From Candidatus Fibrimonadales bacterium (lineage in GTDB: Bacteria > Fibrobacterota > Fibrobacteria > Fibrobacterales > Fibrobacteraceae), in assembly GCA_009777135.1 (NCBI GenBank), contig WRMM01000172.1:1-5190 (forward strand): a stretch of 5,190 nt of DNA, given 5' to 3'. Below the pieces are notes generated by a model that searched no databases, had not been told where the DNA came from, and worked only from the letters and a program-made list of their open reading frames with translations. Shown piece after piece: positions 1-5,190 of this stretch (position 1 is its first letter; the number at the start of each line of letters is the position of its first letter). The position numbers and the translations under genes are program-made.

Positions 1-1
1 T

Positions 2-91
2 GCCGAAGGCTTTATCAAGCTGCTGGGGCTTCCGCTTACAGTTAGAGCGCTTATGAAGCAAAGCAAGCAAAAGCAGGAGACGGCTACATGA
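2..91 (+). CDS. argG: Argininosuccinate synthase, C-terminal end only (partial)
   Basis: Only the last 29 codons and the TGA stop (89-91) are in the window; the gene starts to the left. The visible peptide opens AEGFIKLLGLPLTVRALM and ends in a Lys/Gln-rich tail. The AEGFI...GLP pattern near the C-terminus is, from memory, typical of argininosuccinate synthase, which joins citrulline and aspartate using ATP in the cytoplasm. The catalytic nucleotide-binding domain is outside the window and cannot be inspected. The next gene is argH, the enzyme that uses its product, and its ATG overlaps this stop as ATGA; that context is the strongest support. The tail KQSKQKQ comes from an AAGCA-rich low-complexity stretch (about 56-75) and is probably a species-specific extension. 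Confidence 0.83.
   Translation, partial: AEGFIKLLGLPLTVRALMKQSKQKQETAT
75..80 (+). promoter_or_regulatory. Ribosome binding site of argH
   Basis: AGGAGA lies 7 bases before the ATG at 88, inside the final codons of argG. Its strength and spacing fix the argH start and, together with the ATGA overlap, suggest translational coupling of the two arginine genes. Confidence 0.8.
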
Positions 92-1491
92 AATTATGGG
101 GCGGGCGTTTTTGCGAGCAAACAGATGAACAAGCGGATCATTTTCACTCGTCTCTTTCGTTCGATAAAAGGCTTTATAAGCAAGATATAAAAGGCAGCAT
201 GGCTCATGCGGAGATGCTTGGAAAACAGGGAATTATACCGAAATCAGACTCTGATCTTATAGTTAAAACTCTTGGGGAAATTCTGGCGGATATTGAAAGC
301 GGGAAGCTAGCGATTAACAATACCGCTGAAGACATTCATTCCTTTGCAGAGTCTGAGCTTATAGCCAGAATTGGCGACCCAGGGCGACGGCTGCATACCG
401 GCAGAAGCCGAAATGACCAAGTAGCTTTGGATATGCGGATGTATGTCAAAGATGAAATAGATGAGATATGCAAGGTTCTTGCCAGCCTTCTTGAAGCTTT
501 GTTATCATCAGCGAAAAATCACACGCGCACTATTATGCCTGGGTTTACCCATTTGCAAAAAGCCCAGCCTGTTACTTTGGCTCATCATCTTTTGGCTTAT
601 TTCCAAATGTTTAAGCGGGATTATGAGAGACTCTGCGATTGCCTCAAAAGAACTGATGAAATGCCCCTTGGCTCCGGCGCGCTTGCTTCAACTTCTTATC
701 CCATTGACAGGTATTTTATAAAAGACAAACTTGGTTTTGCAGATATAACTGCCAACAGTCTTGATGCCGTGTCAGACAGGGATTTTTGCATAGAATTTGT
801 TTCTTGCTTGTCTTTAATTATGATGCACTTGAGCCGTTTTTGCGAAGAGCTTATATTGTGGTCAACCGATGCTTTTGATTTTATTGAGATTTCTGATGCT
901 TATTCCACAGGCTCGTCTATTATGCCTCAAAAAAAGAACCCCGACATGGCAGAGCTTATAAGAGGCAAAACAGGCCGCATATATGGCAGTCTTATGGGGC
1001 TTTTAACAATGATGAAGGGTTTGCCGCTTACATACAACAAAGATATGCAAGAAGACAAAGAGGCGGTATTTGATGCGGCAGATACCGCAAAATCCTGTTT
1101 ATCCGTGTTTTGCGGAATGTTGAAAAACTTGAAATTCAAAACAGGCAATATGTATAAAAGCGCGCTTGGCGGCTATACCAATGCAACTGACGTGGCAGAC
1201 TGGCTTGTTAAAAAAGGCCTCACATTCAGGGAGGCGCACGAAATTACCGGAAAGCTTGTTCTTTATGCAATAGATAGGCAGCTTCCCATTAATGAACTGA
1301 CCCTTGATGAAATAAAAAGCTTGTCAAATGTTTTTGACAAAACGCTTTATGACGCAATTTCCGTTGAAGCCTGCGTTAAAGCGCGGAACATCCCCGGCGG
1401 GTCTGCTGAAGATGCAGTTTTGAAAGCGATAGAAAAAGCTGAGGATTTTTTGCAAAAAAAACATTTTTCGAGCCACCAAAGAGGGCTATAG
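88..1491 (+). CDS. argH: Argininosuccinate lyase
   Basis: This 467-residue enzyme, near the usual family length of about 460, splits argininosuccinate into arginine and fumarate, the last step of arginine synthesis. It belongs to the fumarase/aspartase superfamily and is expected to be a cytoplasmic homotetramer with active sites built from three subunits. The N-terminus MKLWGGRF is the family's usual start. HTGRSRNDQV at residues 103-112 is the first conserved block. GFTHLQKAQP at 152-161 carries the conserved Thr154-His155 pair, His155 matching the catalytic-base region. The signature loop GSSIMPQKKNPD at 275-286 holds the serine (276 or 277) taken to be the catalytic acid and the substrate-binding Lys/Asn. 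KGLPLTYNKDMQEDKE at 310-325 is a further conserved block. No key residue is missing. The last nine or so residues (HFSSHQRGL) follow an A8 run and look like a non-conserved tail. The start is supported by AGGAGA at 75-80. Confidence 0.97.
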   Translation: MKLWGGRFCEQTDEQADHFHSSLSFDKRLYKQDIKGSMAHAEMLGKQGIIPKSDSDLIVKTLGEILADIESGKLAINNTAEDIHSFAESELIARIGDPGRRLHTGRSRNDQVALDMRMYVKDEIDEICKVLASLLEALLSSAKNHTRTIMPGFTHLQKAQPVTLAHHLLAYFQMFKRDYERLCDCLKRTDEMPLGSGALASTSYPIDRYFIKDKLGFADITANSLDAVSDRDFCIEFVSCLSLIMMHLSRFCEELILWSTDAFDFIEISDAYSTGSSIMPQKKNPDMAELIRGKTGRIYGSLMGLLTMMKGLPLTYNKDMQEDKEAVFDAADTAKSCLSVFCGMLKNLKFKTGNMYKSALGGYTNATDVADWLVKKGLTFREAHEITGKLVLYAIDRQLPINELTLDEIKSLSNVFDKTLYDAISVEACVKARNIPGGSAEDAVLKAIEKAEDFLQKKHFSSHQRGL

Positions 1492-1521
1492 GGGTTCAGA
1501 CAATTTTTCTACATTTAGGCA
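1492..1521 (+). other. Short argH-trpE gap, no promoter or leader seen
   Basis: These 30 bases contain no rho-independent terminator, no convincing -10/-35 pair, and no room for a tryptophan leader peptide, a T-box or a TRAP-type leader. The only hairpin nearby is a 4-bp AGCC/GGCT stem with a 9-base loop at 1471-1487, inside the end of argH, which is too weak to count. Read-through from argH into trpE is therefore the simplest reading. Confidence 0.55.
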
Positions 1522-2994
1522 ATGGTAAAACCATCGCTTGAACAAATAAAAGAAATCTGCGCAGATCAATACAGCTTGATACCAATCAGCGCAGAAATGT
1601 ATGCCGATGCGGTTACGCCGGTTCAGGTATTGAAAAAACTGAAAAACATAAGCCGCCATTGCTTTATGCTGGAAAGCGCCGAAGATACAAAAAACTGGGG
1701 CAGATACACCTTTTTGGGGTTTGACCCTAAAATGGAAATCACGTGCCTTAACGGTATGGTAAAAATCAATTCTTCGGGTGGAACGAAATCGTTTGAAACG
1801 GATAATCCTAACGAACATATACAGAAAATATTAGACCAGCACAAAGCTGCAAAATTTGATTATCTGCCACCTTTTACCGGAGGCTTGGTTGGCTATTTTG
1901 CTTATGACTACGCAAAATACTCAGAGCCGTCTTTGAACTTGAATGCTAGCGACAAAGAGCATTTTAAAGACGTGGATTTGATGTTTTTTGATAACGTCAT
2001 TGCGTTTGATAATTATCGGCAAAAAATTATTTTGATTGTAAATATTGGCACCAAAAATCTGGAAGCGAATTACAAGAGCGGAATTGAAAAACTGGAGCAG
2101 CTAAAAAATATTATTAAAAATAAAAAACAGGAAACCGTAGCTCCTGTAAATCTTGGCTCAGAATTTAAAGCATTGTTCACAAAAGATGAATATTGCCGAA
2201 TGGTTGGCAAAGCAAAAGAATATATCAAAGAGGGCGATATTTTTCAGGTTGTGCTATCGAACCGCTTTGAAGCGGATTTCGAGGGCAGTCTTCTGGACGC
2301 ATACCGCGTGCTTAGAACAATAAATCCTTCTCCGTATATGTTTTACTTTGGCGGAAGAGACTTTGAAATAGTTGGCGCATCTCCAGAAACGCTTGTAAAG
2401 CTGCAAGATGGAAAATTGTTTACCTACCCGCTGGCTGGCACTCGTCCGCGCGGCGCAACCGATGCAGAAGATGCGGCTTTGGAAAAAGATTTGCTTGCAG
2501 ATGAAAAGGAATTGGCAGAGCATAATATGCTGGTTGATTTGGGTCGCAACGATTTGGGAAAGATTAGCAAGTTCGATACTGTAAGGGTCGAAAATTACAT
2601 GTCTGTTCTGCGGTTCTCACATGTTATGCACATAGGCTCAACAGTTAGCGGTGAAATACTTGATGGAAAAACAGGGCTGGATGCCATAAATGCCGTTTTG
2701 CCTGCCGGCACATTATCGGGTGCTCCGAAAATTCGGGCTATGCAGATTATCAATGAATTGGAACAAAACAAGCGCGGAATTTACGGCGGTGCTGTAGGCT
2801 ATCTTGATTTCACGGGAAATATGGATACTTGCATCGCCATACGAATTGCCTACAAAAAAAATGGCAAAGTATTTATTCGCTGCGGCGCAGGCATTGTAGC
2901 CGATAGCAATCCCGAATCGGAATATCAAGAATGCATCAATAAATCCAAAGCGGTTCAAAATGCGCTGGAGCAATCCAAAGGAGGCATTGACTGA
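1522..2994 (+). CDS. trpE: Anthranilate synthase component I
   Basis: The 490-residue large subunit converts chorismate and ammonia (from TrpG glutamine) to anthranilate and pyruvate, the committed step to tryptophan. The N-terminal domain (about 1-200) has MLES at 49-52 and WGRYTFLG at 59-66, the Trp-sensing strand of the family. An A-rich, Lys/Asn-rich linker near 194-206 leads to the chorismate-binding domain: GDIFQVVLSNRF 238-249, NPSPYMFYF 268-276, IVGASPETL 283-291, PLAGTRPRG 303-311, EHNMLVDLGRNDLG 333-346, SHVMH 366-370, LPAGTLSGAPKIRAMQII 393-410 and the GAGIVADSNPESEYQE end, whose Glu residues (465-470 region) match the metal-binding site. The LES and NPSPYMF feedback residues and the adjacent trpG favour TrpE over the related PabB. 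The start has no good Shine-Dalgarno, but an in-frame TAG at 1516-1518 excludes a longer protein, and MVKPSLEQ fits the usual TrpE N-terminus. Confidence 0.95.
   Translation: MVKPSLEQIKEICADQYSLIPISAEMYADAVTPVQVLKKLKNISRHCFMLESAEDTKNWGRYTFLGFDPKMEITCLNGMVKINSSGGTKSFETDNPNEHIQKILDQHKAAKFDYLPPFTGGLVGYFAYDYAKYSEPSLNLNASDKEHFKDVDLMFFDNVIAFDNYRQKIILIVNIGTKNLEANYKSGIEKLEQLKNIIKNKKQETVAPVNLGSEFKALFTKDEYCRMVGKAKEYIKEGDIFQVVLSNRFEADFEGSLLDAYRVLRTINPSPYMFYFGGRDFEIVGASPETLVKLQDGKLFTYPLAGTRPRGATDAEDAALEKDLLADEKELAEHNMLVDLGRNDLGKISKFDTVRVENYMSVLRFSHVMHIGSTVSGEILDGKTGLDAINAVLPAGTLSGAPKIRAMQIINELEQNKRGIYGGAVGYLDFTGNMDTCIAIRIAYKKNGKVFIRCGAGIVADSNPESEYQECINKSKAVQNALEQSKGGID
2977..2984 (+). promoter_or_regulatory. 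Strong ribosome binding site of trpG
   Basis: AAAGGAGG is a near-perfect anti-16S match 9 bases before the trpG ATG at 2994. It sits in the last codons of trpE (Ser-Lys-Gly-Gly). It is the best Shine-Dalgarno in the window and decides the trpG start. Confidence 0.88.
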
Positions 2995-3557
2995 TGGTGC
3001 TCCTGATTGATAATTACGATAGTTTTTCTTATAACCTGTATCAGCTTGTGGGGTCGGTTAATCCAGACATAAAAGTTGCGCGCAATGACAAAATTAGCAT
3101 AGATGAGATAAAAAAGCTTGCGCCCAGCCATATTGTAATTTCTCCTGGCCCGGGCAAACCCTCAGATGCTGGTTTATGCATTGAAATTATTAAAAACTTT
3201 TATGCAAGCATTCCGATTTTAGGAATTTGTCTTGGGCATCAGGCTATTTATGAAGCCTTTGGCGGCACGGTTTCTTATGCGAAAAAACTGATGCACGGCA
3301 AATCGTCAAAAGTTACAGTAAAAAACGAAACCGCTTTATTTAAAGGATTGCCGCAGACAATACAAGCAGCCAGATACCACTCTTTGGCAGGTTTAAAAGA
3401 AACTTTGCCAAGCGAATTATTGATTGCTGCGGAGACCGATGATGGTGAGATTATGGCGGTGTGCCATAAAGAATATCCTGTGTATGGGGTGCAGTTTCAT
3501 CCCGAATCTATACTTACGCCGGATGGCAGGGTGGTTGTTGGGAATTTTTTGGAGTGA
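2994..3557 (+). CDS. trpG: Anthranilate synthase component II (glutamine amidotransferase)
   Basis: This 187-residue protein is a complete class I glutamine amidotransferase of the usual TrpG/PabA length, not fused to TrpD. It hydrolyses glutamine and passes ammonia to TrpE. The start MVLLIDNYDSFSYNL is the family hallmark. The oxyanion/substrate block SPGPGKPSDAG is at 50-60, the nucleophile elbow GICLGHQ at 77-83 with Cys79, and the FHPES block at 168-172 with His169 and Glu171 completes the triad. HGKSS at 101-105 is the conserved HGK region. The ATG shares its A with the TGA of trpE, so the two subunits are probably translationally coupled and made in similar amounts. Because PabA is the same family, this subunit could also serve a PabB encoded elsewhere for folate synthesis (inference); pairing with TrpE makes trpG the better name. 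Confidence 0.95.
   Translation: MVLLIDNYDSFSYNLYQLVGSVNPDIKVARNDKISIDEIKKLAPSHIVISPGPGKPSDAGLCIEIIKNFYASIPILGICLGHQAIYEAFGGTVSYAKKLMHGKSSKVTVKNETALFKGLPQTIQAARYHSLAGLKETLPSELLIAAETDDGEIMAVCHKEYPVYGVQFHPESILTPDGRVVVGNFLE
3551..3554 (+). promoter_or_regulatory. Weak candidate ribosome binding site of purL
   Basis: GGAG at the very end of trpG lies 12 bases before the purL ATG, longer than ideal. The TAGG at 3563-3566 touches the ATG and is too close to act as a normal Shine-Dalgarno. An in-frame TGA at 3555-3557 (the trpG stop) rules out any earlier purL start. Confidence 0.4.
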
Positions 3558-3566
3558 ATCAATAGG

Positions 3567-5190
3567 ATGATCAAAAGAATCTATGTTGAAAAAAAACAGG
3601 CTGTAAGCAACCTTGCAGACAGTCTTCGCAAAGAGCTGAATGAACAGCTTAAAGAATCCATTGGCTCATTGAGATGCTTTCTGCGATACGATATCGAAGG
3701 GCTGGAAGACAATGATTTTAACGCTGCAATAAGAACGGTTTTTTCCGAGCCGCCTGTGGATGATGTTTATTTTGAGAAGCTTCCCAATTTAAAAGACTAT
3801 TCGGTTTTCGCTGTGGAATACTTGCCCGGTCAATACGATTTAAGAGCGGATTCCGCTGCCCAATGCGTTCAGCTTTTAACTATGGGGGTTCGTCCCGAAG
3901 TTCGTTGCGCAACCGTTTACGCAATATCAGGCGCAGCGAATATTCAGAAAATTCAAAACTATCTTGTGAATCCGGTGGACTCGCGCATAGCGGCTGGCGA
4001 AAAGCCGTCTAGTTTAATGCAAACAATTTTACCGCCGCCAAATGTAAAGGAGATTGAAGGTTTCCGTTCTTTTGGCAAAGAGCAACTGCAAACATTCCGC
4101 AAGCAGCATGGGCTTGCCATGAGCATAGATGATGTTCAATTTGTTCGCCAATATTTTGAAGACGAGGGTAGAGAGCCTACGGAAACGGAAATTCGCGTGC
4201 TTGACACATATTGGTCGGATCACTGCCGCCACACCACTTTTCTTACAGAGCTTAAAGAAATTCTCTTTGACACAAAAATTCCGGAAATTAAAGAAGCCTA
4301 CAATGAGTATCAAAGAATTTTCAAAAAGCATTACGAGGGTCGCACAGATAAATACGAATGCCTTATGGACATGGCTACTATAGGCGCAAGAGAACTGAAA
4401 AGCAGAGGGCTTCTTGCCGCTTTAGATGAATCGGAAGAAATAAATGCCTGCTCAATTAAGGTTACGGCAGAAACCAGCGAGGGTTGCAAGGATTACCTTG
4501 TAATGTTTAAAAACGAAACGCATAACCACCCCACAGAGATTGAGCCTTTTGGAGGAGCCGCAACTTGTTTGGGCGGAGCAATCCGCGATCCGCTTTCGGG
4601 CAGGGCTTATGTGTATCATGCTATGCGTGTTACTGGGGCTGCAGACATTACCGCTTCCGCTGACAATACGATGGCAGGCAAGCTACCGCAAAGAATTATC
4701 ACAAAAGAGGCGGCAAGAGGTTTTTCGTCTTATGGCAATCAAATAGGGTTGGCTACAGGGATTGTCGCTGAGGTGTATCATCCGGGCTATGTGGCAAAAA
4801 GGCTGGAAACAGGTTTTGTTGTAGGCGCGGCTCCTGCGGAAAATGTTGTTCGGGCAAAGCCGCAGGCTGGAGATATTATCCTTTTAATAGGCGGCGAAAC
4901 GGGGCGAGATGGCTGTGGCGGAGCTACAGGTTCATCAAAAGCGCATAACGCAGGCAGCATTGAAACAAGCGGCGCAGAAGTGCAAAAGGGCAATCCCATA
5001 ACTGAACGAAAAATACAAAGACTGTTTCGCAATCCCGATTGCACTCGGCTTATCAAACGCTGCAATGATTTTGGAGCGGGCGGAGTGTGCGTGGCTATAG
5101 GGGAATTGGCAGACGGGCTTTTGATAGACTTGAACGCTGTCCCAAAAAAATACGAGGGATTGAGCGGCACCGAACTTGCCATTTCCGAAT
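3567..5190 (+). CDS. purL: Phosphoribosylformylglycinamidine synthase, large single-chain type (partial, C-terminus missing)
   Basis: The frame is open from the ATG at 3567 to the right edge, giving 541 codons plus one base with no frameshift. The enzyme (FGAM synthetase) converts FGAR, glutamine and ATP to FGAM, glutamate, ADP and phosphate in purine synthesis. The start MIKRIYVEKKQAV and the N-terminal region (about 1-160, with VFAVEYLPGQYDLRADSAAQ near 81-100) form the PurS-like domain of long PurL proteins. The linker motif DTYWSDHCRHTTF is at 213-225. The nucleotide/substrate block FKNETHNHPTEIEPFGGAAT is at 314-333, followed by CLGGAIRDPLSGRAYVYH (334-351). GKLPQR at 371-376, SSYGNQIGLATG at 388-399, GGETGRDGCGGATGSS at 442-457 and NDFGAGGV at 500-507 follow. 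The family is usually about 1,200-1,250 residues, so the second AIRS-like half and the glutaminase domain should lie to the right. The sequence style resembles Clostridia PurL. Only 9 bases separate it from trpG, suggesting co-transcription. Confidence 0.95.
   Translation, partial: MIKRIYVEKKQAVSNLADSLRKELNEQLKESIGSLRCFLRYDIEGLEDNDFNAAIRTVFSEPPVDDVYFEKLPNLKDYSVFAVEYLPGQYDLRADSAAQCVQLLTMGVRPEVRCATVYAISGAANIQKIQNYLVNPVDSRIAAGEKPSSLMQTILPPPNVKEIEGFRSFGKEQLQTFRKQHGLAMSIDDVQFVRQYFEDEGREPTETEIRVLDTYWSDHCRHTTFLTELKEILFDTKIPEIKEAYNEYQRIFKKHYEGRTDKYECLMDMATIGARELKSRGLLAALDESEEINACSIKVTAETSEGCKDYLVMFKNETHNHPTEIEPFGGAATCLGGAIRDPLSGRAYVYHAMRVTGAADITASADNTMAGKLPQRIITKEAARGFSSYGNQIGLATGIVAEVYHPGYVAKRLETGFVVGAAPAENVVRAKPQAGDIILLIGGETGRDGCGGATGSSKAHNAGSIETSGAEVQKGNPITERKIQRLFRNPDCTRLIKRCNDFGAGGVCVAIGELADGLLIDLNAVPKKYEGLSGTELAISE

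Noticed and set aside
56..77. AAGCA-rich repeat at the argG end
   Set aside because: It encodes a Lys/Gln-rich protein tail and contains the argH ribosome binding site; the units are irregular and no repeat family is evident.
1471..1487. AGCC/GGCT inverted repeat as a possible argH terminator
   Set aside because: The stem is only 4 bp with a 9-base loop and is not followed directly by a U run; it lies within coding sequence.
1486..1818. Minus-strand open frame of 110 codons over the argH-trpE junction
   Set aside because: It is antisense to the conserved TrpE N-terminal domain, has no ribosome binding site I can see, and its Phe/Arg-rich product resembles no family.
2994..3557. Naming the amidotransferase pabA instead of trpG
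   Set aside because: The two cannot be separated by sequence, but the one-base overlap with a TrpE that keeps the Trp feedback motifs supports trpG; a dual role remains possible.
4129..4383. Plus-strand open frames inside purL (84 codons here, another of 68 codons at 4540-4746)
   Set aside because: Both are out of frame with the continuous PurL reading frame, which carries all the family motifs; they are frame shadows.
4787..5182. Minus-strand open frame of 131 codons inside purL
   Set aside because: It lies wholly antisense to a strongly conserved purL region, and its translation is low-complexity Ser/Pro/Ala-rich with no recognisable motif; it is a shadow of purL codon use.

Overview
This is an ordinary but neatly packed biosynthetic stretch. 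Five genes lie on the + strand and cover almost the whole window. In order they are the last codons of argininosuccinate synthase (argG), a complete argininosuccinate lyase (argH), complete anthranilate synthase components I and II (trpE, trpG), and the first 541 codons of a large single-chain phosphoribosylformylglycinamidine synthase (purL) that runs off the right edge. No RNA gene, mobile element, CRISPR array, origin or convincing terminator is visible. The only non-coding stretches are 30 bases (argH-trpE) and 9 bases (trpG-purL).

The organism is probably a member of the Bacillota, most likely Clostridia. The main reason is the PurL N-terminal half, which from memory follows the long clostridial-type PurL and not the small PurL/PurQ/PurS set or the proteobacterial form. 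The A+T-leaning codon use and the strong Shine-Dalgarno sequences before argH and trpG fit this. No species can be named from the sequence alone.

The genes join in three ways. argG-argH overlap by three bases (ATGA) and catalyse the last two steps of arginine synthesis: citrulline plus aspartate to argininosuccinate, then to arginine plus fumarate. trpE-trpG overlap by one base (TGATG), with an eight-base Shine-Dalgarno inside the end of trpE; their products form the anthranilate synthase that commits chorismate to tryptophan. purL follows trpG after 9 bases and makes FGAM in purine synthesis. The tight spacing, common strand and lack of a terminator or leader suggest one transcript across three pathways (inference). 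The promoter must lie left of the window.

I did not find a new biological system here. The points worth a second look are the mixed-pathway gene order, the absence of room for a tryptophan leader before trpE despite a well-preserved Trp-feedback site in the protein, weak ribosome binding sites before trpE and purL, and an A8 slippery run near the end of argH.
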